Source of the DNA: CAZDYP01 sp964509505
GTDB taxonomy: Bacteria; Chloroflexota; Anaerolineae; JACRMK01
NCBI GenBank assembly: GCA_964509505.1
Contig: CAZDYP010000017.1
Span: 1 to 42,224, forward strand
Direction: 5' to 3'
DNA: 42,224 bases
The notes under the pieces are model-generated. The model was not told where the DNA came from, made no database searches, and saw only the letters and a program-made list of their open reading frames with translations. Both the position numbers and the translations under genes were made by a program. Shown one piece after another: positions 15,766 to 22,818 of this stretch (positions within the stretch are counted from its first letter, which is position 1; each line of letters opens with the position of its first letter).

Positions 15766-15890
15766 CAGTAGCCAGTAGTCAGTAGCCAGTAGTCAGTAAT
15801 CAGTAGTCAGTAGCCAGTAGTCAGTAATCAGTAGTCAGTAGTCAGCTCAGGTATCTAGCTACTGACTACTGGCTACTGACTACTGATAAG
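15766..15890. repeat. CAGTAG(T/C) word array filling the spacer between two genes
   Basis: About a dozen words CAGTAGCCAGTAGTCAGTAATCAG on the plus strand, then after TCAGGTATCTAG the complementary words CTACTGACTACTGGCTACTG. The array starts at the base before the ATPase start codon and extends over the clpX stop codon (15880-15882), whose TAG is part of a word. It is therefore the complete intergenic sequence and forms one large quasi-palindrome. Confidence 0.92.
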
Positions 15891-17130
15891 TCACGAGTTG
15901 TGGTCGTGTTTTGCGGAGAATTGCGTCGGCGTTGATGACGCATTGCTTCACGTCGCGCCGTGAGGGAATCTCGTACATCACTTCGAGTAGTGCATCCTCG
16001 ATAATGGTGCGTAAGCCGCGCGCGCCGGTCTTCAACTTCAGCGCCTCGCTGGCGACGGTTTTCAACGCCTCTTCAGTAAATACCAACTCAACTTTATCAA
16101 GGTTGAACAATTTTTGATATTGCTTGATGAGCGCGTTCTTGGGCTGCGTGAGAATTTCTATGAGCATGGCTTCGTTCAACGGCTCGACGCTGACGGTGAT
16201 GGGCAAGCGTCCGACGAGTTCAGGAATAATCCCATAGGCGACGAGGTCATCGGCGGCGACTTGTTGCAACAGGTCGGTCTCCGAGCGTGTCTGGCGCGCG
16301 CGCTCATCGGCATTGAGAAAGCCGACGGTGCGCTTGCCACCGATACGTTCGTTCACGATGTCGGCGAGCCCCTGAAACGCGCCGCCGCATACGAACAAGA
16401 TGTTCGACGTATCGAGCTCGATCATTTCTTGTCGCGCGCTCTTGCGACCTTGCGGCGCGATGTGCGCGAGCGTGCCTTCGACGATTTTGAGCAAACCTTG
16501 TTGCACGCCCTCGCCCGAAATGTCGCGCGTGCTCGAAAGCTGTTCGCCTGTCTTGCGCGCGATTTTATCAATCTCGTCAATATAGACGATGCCACGTTCG
16601 GCGCGCCGCAAATTGTTGTCAGCCGCTTGAATCAGGCGCAGCAAAATGTTCTCGACATCTTCGCCGACGTAACCTGCTTCGGTCAGCGTCGTCGCGTCGG
16701 CGATGGCGAACGGCACATCCAGAATGCGCGCGAGCGTCTGCGCTAACAAGGTCTTGCCGCAGCCGGTGGGGCCGATGAGCAAGATGTTAGACTTTTGCAG
16801 CTCGACCTCGTCGGTGCGCGCGTGCCCCAAGCTCACACGCTTGTAATGGTTATAAACCGCGACCGACAAGACTTTTTTCGCGTGTTCTTGCCCAACGACG
16901 TGCTGATTCAGCTGCCGATAGATTTCTTTGGGCGGCGGAATGCGCGTCCAATTGACCGGCTCAAGGCTCTCGGAATTCTTTTGACGTTGCAACAACTCGC
17001 GGCACAAGTCAACACATTCATCGCAAATATAGACTTCGCCAGGGCCTGAGATGAGTTTGTTGACTTGATCGTGTTCACGTCCGCAGAACGAGCAACGCGA
17101 GGTCGTCTCGCTGGGTTTGCGTGTGTACAT
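15880..17130 (-). CDS. clpX: ATP-dependent Clp protease ATP-binding subunit ClpX
   Basis: Encodes 416 residues, the usual ClpX length. The N-terminal zinc-binding domain has Cys13, Cys16, Cys36 and Cys39 (CSFC..CDEC). Walker A is GPTGCGKT (120-127) with Lys126, pore loop GYVG at 153-156 and Walker B IVYIDEIDKI (181-190). The SGEGVQQGLLKI and GGAFQGL motifs and the IGF-type ClpP-docking segment region (KRTVGFLNAD) follow. ClpX unfolds tagged substrates and feeds them to ClpP. It starts 19 bases after the clpP stop, in the conserved order tig-clpP-clpX. The last codons run into the CAGTAG word array, so the stop codon is a repeat word. Confidence 0.97.
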   Translation of the reverse strand: MYTRKPSETTSRCSFCGREHDQVNKLISGPGEVYICDECVDLCRELLQRQKNSESLEPVNWTRIPPPKEIYRQLNQHVVGQEHAKKVLSVAVYNHYKRVSLGHARTDEVELQKSNILLIGPTGCGKTLLAQTLARILDVPFAIADATTLTEAGYVGEDVENILLRLIQAADNNLRRAERGIVYIDEIDKIARKTGEQLSSTRDISGEGVQQGLLKIVEGTLAHIAPQGRKSARQEMIELDTSNILFVCGGAFQGLADIVNERIGGKRTVGFLNADERARQTRSETDLLQQVAADDLVAYGIIPELVGRLPITVSVEPLNEAMLIEILTQPKNALIKQYQKLFNLDKVELVFTEEALKTVASEALKLKTGARGLRTIIEDALLEVMYEIPSRRDVKQCVINADAILRKTRPQLVTYQ

Positions 17131-17149
17131 AAGGCAAGCAAAGGAACGG

Positions 17150-17767
17150 CTATGATTTCTTCTCGCCGTCTTTCGACGTTTCTTTATACAACACTTGATC
17201 GGCTAACCCATAATCTACGGCGCCTTGCGCATCGAGGAAGAAGTCGCGGTCGGTGTCTTGCGCGATTTTATCCAACAATTGCCCTGTGCATTCCGCCAGG
17301 AACGAGTTGATTTTTTCGCGCAAGCGCAGAATTTCTTTGGCATGGATGGCGATGTCGGTTGCTTGCCCTTCTGCGCCGCCGAGCGGTTGGTGCATGTGAA
17401 TCGTCGCGTTGGGCAACGTGTAACGTTTGCCCTTCGTGCCAGCCGCCAACACCACCGTGCCGAAGCTCGCCGTGAACCCCACCGCCGTCGTCGAAATCGG
17501 CGCGCGAATCAAGCGCATGGTGTCAATGATCGCCATGCCTGCATAGACCGAACCGCCTGGCGAATGAATGAACATTTGAATCTCGCGCTCAGGGTCTTCA
17601 CGATCCAAAAATAACAACTGCGCCACGATCGCATTGGCCACTTGATCGTTAATCGGCGTGCCTAAAAAGATGATGCGCTCTTTCAACAACATCGAGTAAA
17701 TATCCATCGCGCGCTCGCCGCGCCCGGTGTTTTCGATGACATAAGGTATGACGTTTTGAAAGTCCAT
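17150..17767 (-). CDS. clpP: ATP-dependent Clp protease proteolytic subunit ClpP
   Basis: Encodes 205 residues with a GAGGAGAG ribosome site. The serine protease triad is Ser101 (GFTASFG), His126 (TIHMHQPLGG) and Asp175 (DTDRDFF). The N terminus (IPYVIENTGRGERAMDIYS) and IHSPGGSVYAGMAI are classical. Fourteen subunits form the barrel that degrades proteins delivered by ClpX. The segment around the active serine reads TTAVGFTASFGTVVLAAG, where many ClpP have C(I/V)GQAASMG. This is a mild divergence that keeps the nucleophile. Confidence 0.97.
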   Translation of the reverse strand: MDFQNVIPYVIENTGRGERAMDIYSMLLKERIIFLGTPINDQVANAIVAQLLFLDREDPEREIQMFIHSPGGSVYAGMAIIDTMRLIRAPISTTAVGFTASFGTVVLAAGTKGKRYTLPNATIHMHQPLGGAEGQATDIAIHAKEILRLREKINSFLAECTGQLLDKIAQDTDRDFFLDAQGAVDYGLADQVLYKETSKDGEKKS

Positions 17768-17786
17768 ACACTCTCCTCACTTTGTG

Positions 17787-17845
17787 GTGAACAGTGACCA
17801 GTCACTGGGCTTGCCACTGTTCACTGATCCCTGTTCACTGTTTAC
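17787..17845. repeat. GTGAACAGTGACCAG word hairpin between tig and clpP
   Basis: GTGAACAGTGACCAGT is followed by CACTGTTCACTGATCC and CTGTTCACTG, forming alternative stems of 8-10 bp across the 80-base spacer. It is another member of the intergenic word-array family and may modulate readthrough from tig into clpP. Confidence 0.7.
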
Positions 17846-17847
17846 TT

Positions 17848-19215
17848 CTACGCACTGGCTACCAATACCTGTTGCGCGGGTTGCGCTGTCACATCGCTCG
17901 GCAACAACACGCCTTCGCCTTTGACAATGGCAATCAGTTTGTCCAACGCTTTTTGCTGCGCCAAACGCAACGCAATCGAGAGCCTCGCATCGTCCTTTGC
18001 GTACATCTGCCGCACTTGGTCTTGCAAATCGGTTGGGTAGAGTTCCACTTCCTCGCCAATCGCTTCGTCTAAATCTTCCTCCGCGACCTTGATCCCTTCG
18101 CGTTGGGCAAGATTGTAGAGAAACAAGGACTGCTTCAACCGCGCTTCGGCGCCGGGACGCAGTTGAGCGCGCAAGGCTGCCACCGAGGTTTGGTTCATCT
18201 GCAACCAGCGCTCGAACTCGAAACCTTCGTTCTGTACGTTCTGCATCATCCCCTCGAGCTCGTGCATCACTTCATGCTCTACCATTGCATCGGGCATCTC
18301 AATCGTCGCGCCATCAATCGCTTTCTGCAACGCCTCACTGCCAAAGCGCGTCTCCTCACGGTTTTTCGCGCTCTCTTCAAGGTTCTGGCGAACCTGAGCG
18401 CGCAGCTCGTCAAGCGTCTCGTGGTCGCCCGCAATTTTGGCGAGCTCATCGTCCAACGGCGGCAGCTCTATCTCGCGCACGTCATGGACAGTGACCACGC
18501 ACTTGAGAATCTTATCCGCAAGGTCGGCGTTGCCAAAATCGGCGGGGATGGACAAATCAAACGTGCGCGTCTCGCCCGCATTCATACCGACCACTTGCTC
18601 GCTGAAGCCCGGCGCAAAATCTCGCTCGCCTGTCACAACCTCGCGCTCGAGGTCTTTGCGCTCAAACCACACTTTGTCTGTGGTCTCCGCCTTCACATCT
18701 ATACGAACCGCATTGCCCATCTCCACCGCATGATCCACGGGGATATGTGTGGCATGGTGTCTGCGAATGTCTTCAATCGCTTTGTTGACCTGCTCATCGG
18801 TCACAGGGTCGAGCGGTTTGGCTTCAATACGCAAGGCGCGATAGTTACCCAAGTCAATCTGGGGTTGTGTGACAATCGTGTATTTGAGTTTCAACGGCTC
18901 GCTTTGCGCGACTTCGAGTTGCGGCTCGTTGTACAGCTTGAGGCCCCGTTGCTCGGTGATTTCTTTCAACATTTCATTGCCCAATGTTTCGACTGCTTTG
19001 CTCAAGACATTCTCTTTGCCCAGTGTGTTGACGACAATGTGATACGGCGCTTTGCCTGCGCGAAAGCCGGGGATACGCACTTGGCGCGCGAGCTGCGCCG
19101 CCGCCTGTTTCAGCGCGCTGTCCACACGCTCCTTCTCGACTTCGACCTGCACAGATAATAAGCAGGGACCAATTTTTTCCTCAGTCAAATTTAACAACGT
19201 CAGGTTCCTTTCCAC
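17848..19215 (-). CDS. tig: Trigger factor (ribosome-associated chaperone)
   Basis: Encodes 455 residues from a GTG at 19215. The ribosome-binding domain carries the signature GFRAGKAP (about residues 51-58). A central FKBP-type peptidyl-prolyl isomerase domain follows (about 150-250, MGNAVRIDVKAET, GFSEQVVGM). The long helical C-terminal chaperone domain ends in a charged tail. Trigger factor binds at the ribosome exit tunnel and holds nascent chains. TATAAT lies only five bases before the GTG and no ribosome site exists, so the mRNA is probably leaderless. The order tig-clpP-clpX is conserved in many bacteria. Confidence 0.95.
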   Translation of the reverse strand: MERNLTLLNLTEEKIGPCLLSVQVEVEKERVDSALKQAAAQLARQVRIPGFRAGKAPYHIVVNTLGKENVLSKAVETLGNEMLKEITEQRGLKLYNEPQLEVAQSEPLKLKYTIVTQPQIDLGNYRALRIEAKPLDPVTDEQVNKAIEDIRRHHATHIPVDHAVEMGNAVRIDVKAETTDKVWFERKDLEREVVTGERDFAPGFSEQVVGMNAGETRTFDLSIPADFGNADLADKILKCVVTVHDVREIELPPLDDELAKIAGDHETLDELRAQVRQNLEESAKNREETRFGSEALQKAIDGATIEMPDAMVEHEVMHELEGMMQNVQNEGFEFERWLQMNQTSVAALRAQLRPGAEARLKQSLFLYNLAQREGIKVAEEDLDEAIGEEVELYPTDLQDQVRQMYAKDDARLSIALRLAQQKALDKLIAIVKGEGVLLPSDVTAQPAQQVLVASA

Positions 19216-19220
19216 GCGGA

Positions 19221-19229
19221 ATTATAACA
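19221..19229 (-). promoter_or_regulatory. Extended -10 promoter of tig, leaderless
   Basis: Reading the minus strand, TGTTATAAT is followed by TCCGC and the GTG start codon at 19215. The hexamer occupies 19221-19226. There is no good -35 at 17 bases. A transcription start at or within a base or two of the GTG is expected. Confidence 0.6.
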
Positions 19230-19238
19230 CAACCTAGA

Positions 19239-19271
19239 AAACCGCGCGGGTTTCCAAAACCGGCGCGGTTT
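19239..19271 (-). terminator. Hairpin with T tract upstream of tig
   Basis: AAACCGCGC pairs perfectly with GCGCGGTTT over nine bases. On the minus strand it ends in TTTTCT. It lies between the tRNA genes and the tig promoter and probably insulates tig from tRNA transcription. Confidence 0.6.
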
Positions 19272-19285
19272 AGTGCCTTTAACGC

Positions 19286-19317
19286 AAAACGTGAAACGAC
19301 GAAGCGTTTCACGTTTT
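19286..19317 (-). terminator. Hairpin downstream of tRNA-Leu
   Basis: A perfect 13-bp stem, AAAACGTGAAACG with CGTTTCACGTTTT, starts 13 bases after the tRNA-Leu 3' end. The U-rich part is inside the stem rather than after it, so it may act with the second hairpin at 19239-19271 as a tandem terminator. Confidence 0.55.
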
Positions 19318-19329
19318 CAGCAACCACCA

Positions 19330-19413
19330 TGCCGAGGGAGGGACTTGAACCCACACGCGGTTGCCCGCACAGACTCCTAAGGCCTGCGTGTCTGCCAATT
19401 TCACCACCTCGGC
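19330..19413 (-). tRNA. tRNA-Leu (anticodon UAG)
   Basis: An 84-base cloverleaf with a class II long variable arm. The acceptor stem is GCCGAGG/CCTCGGC, the anticodon stem CAGGC/GTCTG encloses loop CTTAGGA, the variable arm is rich in GCGGG/CCGCG, and the T arm contains GGTTCAAGTCC. The discriminator base is A. The CCA end is not encoded. Confidence 0.95.
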
Positions 19414-19466
19414 GCGTTACAGTGATGTAAAAACGGATGGGATTATCCATCCGTTTGTTAGGGGAG

Positions 19467-19539
19467 TGGGCCATGGAGGACTTGAACCTCCAGCCGCATC
19501 ATTAAGAGTGATTTGCTCTGCCAATTGAGCTAATGGCCC
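19467..19539 (-). tRNA. tRNA-Lys (anticodon CUU)
   Basis: A 73-base cloverleaf with acceptor GGGCCAT/ATGGCCC, D stem GCTC/GAGC, anticodon loop CTCTTAA and T arm GGAGG/CCTCC. The top pair of the anticodon stem (A27-G43 by my numbering) is a mismatch. The discriminator base is A and CCA is not encoded. It is 53 bases upstream of tRNA-Leu, so they are probably cotranscribed. Confidence 0.93.
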
Positions 19540-19556
19540 AAGATTAAGTTCACTTT

Positions 19557-19562
19557 ATTTTA
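19557..19562 (-). promoter_or_regulatory. Possible -10 box for the tRNA-Lys/tRNA-Leu pair
   Basis: GGTAAAAT on the minus strand lies 17 bases before the tRNA-Lys 5' end, at the right distance for a short leader. No matching -35 is seen, so this competes with the stronger-looking TGTTATAAT at 19797-19802. Confidence 0.35.
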
Positions 19563-19805
19563 CCACATCCCACCTAGACCGTCGCGCGTCACGCCTTTTT
19601 GCGGTAATTCTCTCATGGCAATTCGCGCGCCTCATTTCACACTTTTGCATTTCTTGGTAAATCCGATTCCAACTGTTCCAGTGAACTCTTTCCGCTACGC
19701 GCCTCACTTGCTCGTCTTTGTGAGATTGATACCAAGCGTTTCGCGCAGCTGAACCGCTCACGCGCAAAGCGACGGGCTATGCGCCCGTCGGCAAAAATTA
19801 TAACA
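19563..19805 (-). other. Promoter-led segment of unknown content upstream of two tRNAs
   Basis: TGTTATAAT (hexamer at 19797-19802, minus strand) is followed seven bases later by a perfect 8-bp hairpin CGACGGGC..GCCCGTCG (19770-19790) and then about 200 bases without a recognisable gene. A 70-codon frame from a TTG at 19767 (Arg-rich, ending WDVVK) covers it, but nothing in it is familiar. The possibilities are a long leader of the tRNA transcript, a small RNA, or a small protein. It does not match the tmRNA, RNase P or 4.5S RNA signatures that I know. Confidence 0.4.
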
Positions 19806-19850
19806 CGGTTCGAGAGCGCGACCAAATCGCGCGCGCGCACCCCGGTCATT

Positions 19851-19878
19851 TTGTGAATCGCACAGCCTCAATTATAAT
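19851..19878 (+). promoter_or_regulatory. Promoter of tRNA-Lys (UUU)
   Basis: TTGTGA (19851-19856), a 16-base spacer and TATAAT (19873-19878) lie 11 bases before the mature tRNA 5' end, a good sigma-70-type fit. Confidence 0.75.
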
Positions 19879-19889
19879 ATGAGTCGTAT

Positions 19890-19962
19890 GAGCCGTTAGC
19901 TCAGCTGGCAGAGCGTCTGCCTTTTAAGCAGAATGTCACAGGTTCGATCCCTGTACGGCTCA
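19890..19962 (+). tRNA. tRNA-Lys (anticodon UUU)
   Basis: A 73-base cloverleaf with acceptor GAGCCGT/ACGGCTC, D stem GCTC/GAGC, anticodon stem TCTGC/GCAGA around loop CTTTTAA, and T arm ACAGG/CCTGT with TTCGATC. The discriminator is A and CCA is not encoded. It has its own promoter and terminator and is divergent from the other two tRNA genes. Confidence 0.96.
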
Positions 19963-19967
19963 ATTCC

Positions 19968-20007
19968 AAACCCTAAAGGTTTTCAAAAACCTTTAGGGTT
20001 TGTTTTT
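19968..20007 (+). terminator. Intrinsic terminator of tRNA-Lys
   Basis: A 13-bp stem (AAACCCTAAAGGT with its complement at 19989-20001) is followed by GTTTTTC. It also lies just past the stop of the convergent acyl-CoA dehydrogenase gene and could serve both directions. A hairpin with similar CCAAAGGGTTTT / AAAACCCTTTGG arms occurs inside the YfhO gene near 39230. Confidence 0.85.
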
Positions 20008-20012
20008 CAGGA

Positions 20013-21227
20013 TTACCCCATCCGGTCCACCCTCACCTCCTTCGGCAAGCCCAACACCCGCTCGCCGATGATGTTTTTCTGAATCTCCGACGAGCCCGCC
20101 GCAATGGTCGGTCCACGCGCGCGCAAGAAGTCTATGCCCCACCCCAGTCCTTGTCGCCCAAAGTCGCCTGTCACGCCCAGCTCCTTGAGCGCTTCGGGCA
20201 TCCCCGCCAAGATACCGCCATACGGGCCCAAAATGTCCATCATCCATTCGTGATACCGTTTGTCAAACTCGCTATACACCAGCTTGTCAATCGAGGATTC
20301 GGGGCCGGGGCGTTGCCCTTTCTCCAGGCGTGACAACGTCCGCAAGCCCACGTAGCGCATCACTTCGAGCTCGACCGCCGCCCGTCCCAACTTCTGGCGC
20401 ACCAATGGATCATCATACGCTGTGCGCTCATTGTGCTTGAGACTTTTGGCGACTTCGATCAACCGTGACAACGACATCCGTTGCGCCGTCGCGCGATCCA
20501 GTGTGCGCGCGCCGCGCTCGTAGCCTAGCGTCGTCTGCGCGATTTGCCAACCTTGATGGAGCGGACCGACGAGATGCTCTTTCTCGACGCGCGCGTTCGT
20601 CAAGAAGACTTCGCAAAATTCCAACGCGCCTGTGATTTGCTTGAGTGGACGCACGACCACGCCCGCTTGGCGCATGTTGATCAGAAAGCACGAGATACCT
20701 TGATGCTTCGCCGCTTTGGGGTCTGTGCGCGCCAGCAACAACCCCCAATCGGCAATGTCGCCATAGCTCGTCCACACCTTCTGCCCGTTCACTGCGTAAT
20801 GGTCGCCTGTGTCTTCCGCGCGCGTCCGCAACGCTGCAAGATCAGAACCCGCATTCGGTTCGGAGTAGAGCTGACACCACAGCTCTTCAGCCGTCAACAG
20901 TTTCTTGAGGAAGCGTTCTTTCTGCGCGGGTGTGCCGTGATGGATCAATGTCGGGCCAATGAGCAAGAGGCCGACGCCATTGAGTGCAACGGGCGCATGA
21001 GCGCGCGTCATCTCATCCGACACAATCGCCTGCTCGATGGGGCGCGCAGCTTGTCCACCATAGGCGCGGGGCCAGCCCATACCAATGAAGCCAGCCTCGT
21101 ACATTTGACGATGCCAAGCCTTGCGCTCTGCCAACGTCGTCAATGGTTGCTTGGGCGTATGCGCTGCGAACCATTGACGCACACGCTCGCGGAACGCCAC
21201 ATCTTCAAGCGTGAAGTTGAGATCCAT
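20013..21227 (-). CDS. Acyl-CoA dehydrogenase family protein
   Basis: Encodes 404 residues from the ATG at 21227, chosen over an in-frame ATG 31 codons earlier because AAGGAGG lies before it and the protein then opens with the usual MDLNFTLEDVAFRERVRQW. FAD-dependent dehydrogenases of this family oxidise acyl-CoA thioesters to 2,3-enoyl-CoA. Motifs include QLYSEPNAGSDLAALRT (flavin and substrate contacts), GQKVWTSYGDIADWGLLLAR, FLTNARVEKEHLVG and the C-terminal AAGSSEIQKNIIGERVLGLP. It resembles the FadE subclass common in Actinobacteria and Chloroflexota. It is divergent from an SDR oxidoreductase, and the pair may serve an acyl-CoA degradation route; the substrate is unknown. Confidence 0.93.
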   Translation of the reverse strand: MDLNFTLEDVAFRERVRQWFAAHTPKQPLTTLAERKAWHRQMYEAGFIGMGWPRAYGGQAARPIEQAIVSDEMTRAHAPVALNGVGLLLIGPTLIHHGTPAQKERFLKKLLTAEELWCQLYSEPNAGSDLAALRTRAEDTGDHYAVNGQKVWTSYGDIADWGLLLARTDPKAAKHQGISCFLINMRQAGVVVRPLKQITGALEFCEVFLTNARVEKEHLVGPLHQGWQIAQTTLGYERGARTLDRATAQRMSLSRLIEVAKSLKHNERTAYDDPLVRQKLGRAAVELEVMRYVGLRTLSRLEKGQRPGPESSIDKLVYSEFDKRYHEWMMDILGPYGGILAGMPEALKELGVTGDFGRQGLGWGIDFLRARGPTIAAGSSEIQKNIIGERVLGLPKEVRVDRMG

Positions 21228-21245
21228 ACATCCTCCTTGCGCGCG

Positions 21246-21274
21246 ATTATACGCCAACGCAACGCGCACGACAA
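21246..21274 (-). promoter_or_regulatory. Promoter of the acyl-CoA dehydrogenase gene
   Basis: On the minus strand TTGTCG (21274-21269), 17 bases, TATAAT (21251-21246), then a short leader with AAGGAGG and the ATG at 21227. Confidence 0.7.
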
Positions 21275-21320
21275 GCATTTTCGTGCTTGGGTGGTTACGA
21301 GTAAAATGGGCGCAAAACAA

Positions 21321-21418
21321 GTGTCAAGTGTTAGGTGTCAAGTGCCAAGTGTCAGGTGTCACGTATCAAGTGACTTGCGAGACTGGATTTGACACCTGAC
21401 ACTTGATACGTGACACTT
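21321..21418. repeat. GTGTCAAGTGTCAGG word array in inverted halves
   Basis: Plus-strand words GTGTCAAGTG, GTGTCAAGTGCCAAG and GTGTCAGGTGTC are followed, after CTTGCGAGACTGGATTT, by the complementary words GACACCTGACACTTG and CGTGACACTTC. The same word recurs at 29254-29319. The right half supplies the -35 box of the SDR gene promoter. Confidence 0.9.
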
Positions 21419-21431
21419 CAATTTTTATAGA
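21403..21431 (+). promoter_or_regulatory. Promoter of the SDR gene, partly built from repeat words
   Basis: TTGATA (21403-21408), 17-base spacer, TATAGA (21426-21431), then eight bases to the ATG at 21440. The -35 lies within a repeat word. The start site would fall at or next to the ATG, so the mRNA is probably leaderless. Confidence 0.65.
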
Positions 21432-21439
21432 GATACAAG

Positions 21440-22213
21440 ATGCAATTCCCCTCAATGCGTGTTGACCATCAAATCGCGTTTGTGACGGGCGCGGGATCGG
21501 GCTTGGGGCAAGCGATTGCCATTGGGCTCGCGCACGCAGGCGCCGATGTCGCCATCACCGAGTTGCCCGGCAAAGAAGCAGCGGCGCAAGAGACGGTGAA
21601 AGCGATCGAGGCTGTGGGGCGACGCGCGCTCGTCGTGCCGCTCGACGTGACGAAGATTCCGATGATACACGCAGCCGTGAGCCAAACGCTCGCGCACTTC
21701 GGGCGCATTGACATCCTCGTGAACAACGCGGGCATCAATATTCCCAAGTGGGCGGTGGACGTCACCGAAGAGGATTGGGACAAGATACTCGACATCAATT
21801 TGAAGGGCGTCTTCTTCACCGCGCAAGCCGTCGCCAAGCAAGCGCTGATTCCACAGAACGGCGGCAAGATCATCAACATGGCGTCGCAGAACGGCGTCAT
21901 CGGTTACACCTATCGTGCTGCGTATTGTTCGAGCAAGGCGGGCGTCGTGAACCTGACGCGTGTGTTGGCGATTGAATGGGCGAAGCATCACATCAACGTC
22001 AATGCCATCGGACCCACGTTCATCGAGACGCCGCTCACGCGCCCAATGTTCGAGAACAAAGAGTTTTACAACGAGGTCGTGAGCCGCATCCCGCTTGGTC
22101 GCATTGGGCAGCCCGAAGACATCGTGGGCGCAGTCGTCTATCTCGCCAGCCCCGCCGCGAACCTTGTGACGGGGCATACGTTGTTGGTGGATGGGGGATG
22201 GACGGCGTGGTAA
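21440..22213 (+). CDS. Short-chain dehydrogenase/reductase
   Basis: Encodes 257 residues, the classical SDR length. The NAD(P)-binding motif TGAGSGLG is at 16-23, with NNAG at 95-98, catalytic Ser149, Tyr162 and Lys166 (YCSSK), and the IGPTFIETPL loop. It ends with the usual LVTGHTLLVDGGW. The acidic residue after the second strand (ITELPGKE) hints at NAD preference, which is inference. Such enzymes oxidise or reduce secondary alcohols, sugars or hydroxyacyl-CoA; the substrate cannot be told. It is divergent from the acyl-CoA dehydrogenase, and a Gam-like gene follows 44 bases downstream. Confidence 0.93.
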   Translation: MQFPSMRVDHQIAFVTGAGSGLGQAIAIGLAHAGADVAITELPGKEAAAQETVKAIEAVGRRALVVPLDVTKIPMIHAAVSQTLAHFGRIDILVNNAGINIPKWAVDVTEEDWDKILDINLKGVFFTAQAVAKQALIPQNGGKIINMASQNGVIGYTYRAAYCSSKAGVVNLTRVLAIEWAKHHINVNAIGPTFIETPLTRPMFENKEFYNEVVSRIPLGRIGQPEDIVGAVVYLASPAANLVTGHTLLVDGGWTAW

Positions 22214-22257
22214 TAAAGATTGACACGGCGAAGTCGTGACACACTGAAGGGAAGCAC

Positions 22258-22680
22258 ATGCAACCAATCATTGACCAACTTCACCAACTCTCCGAAATGA
22301 AAGCCGCCGCCGATGCGTTGCGGCTTGAATACGAAGCGCGGCGCGCAGAGATCATGAAACCTGTGCAAGACGAGCTCGCCGCCTTGGAGCTCGAATTTGC
22401 GCCTTTGCAGGACACGCTCACGCAAAACATCGCGGAGCTCGAACTTGCCGTCAAACAAGCGGTGCTGCAACATGGCACGAGCGTGAGGGGCGACCGTTTG
22501 CAAGCGGTGTTCACGCGCGGGCGTGTGACGTGGGACACGAAAAACCTCGACTTGTATGCGCGCACGCATCCTGAAGTGTTGCGCTTCCGCAAGGTCGGCA
22601 CGCCCAGCGTGAGCGTGCGCGCCGTGCAAACAGGCGGCGCACGCGCGAACACAGGCGAAGCAGATGAGCTCGAATTGTGA
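22258..22680 (+). CDS. Coiled-coil protein resembling phage Gam/host-nuclease-inhibitor-like proteins
   Basis: Encodes 140 residues; GAAGGGAAG precedes the ATG at 22258. Residues 1-75 are a long helical coiled coil rich in Glu, Ala and Leu (DQLHQLSEMKAAADALRLE, ELEFAPLQDTLTQNIAELE). The C-terminal half has VTWDTKNLDLYARTHPEVL, FRKVG and PSVSVR, a motif set that I associate with small phage and mobile-element proteins, some annotated as Gam (which protects DNA ends from RecBCD). The assignment is tentative. It directly precedes the CRISPR array and its inverted flank. If truly Gam-like it may be a domesticated phage gene. Confidence 0.55.
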   Translation: MQPIIDQLHQLSEMKAAADALRLEYEARRAEIMKPVQDELAALELEFAPLQDTLTQNIAELELAVKQAVLQHGTSVRGDRLQAVFTRGRVTWDTKNLDLYARTHPEVLRFRKVGTPSVSVRAVQTGGARANTGEADELEL

Positions 22681-22688
22681 AAGCTTGA

Positions 22689-22818
22689 TGGTAGTAACCA
22701 AACAATTAAAGAAGATAGCATCCTGAGCGTGTCGAAGGCTGCGAGCGATTGGGACAATCCGCATGGTTCGACCAGCTGTTCAGAAACTTGATTCTGATTG
22801 TCACTGCGAGCGAAGCGA
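22689..22818. repeat. Left inverted flank of the CRISPR array
   Basis: Contains in order TGGTAGTAA (22689-22697), CAATCCGCATGGT (22755-22767), TCAGAAACTT (22780-22789), GTCA (22800-22803), GCGAGCG (22806-22812) and the start of GCGAAG. All recur inverted and in mirror order at 23274-23400. If the array is transcribed rightwards this is also where its leader must be. The stretch ATCCTGAGCGTGTCGAAGG resembles a widespread intergenic repeat. Confidence 0.75.

Noticed and set aside
18103..19158. 351-residue plus-strand frame opposite tig
   Set aside because: Shadow of trigger factor, whose motifs are unmistakable.
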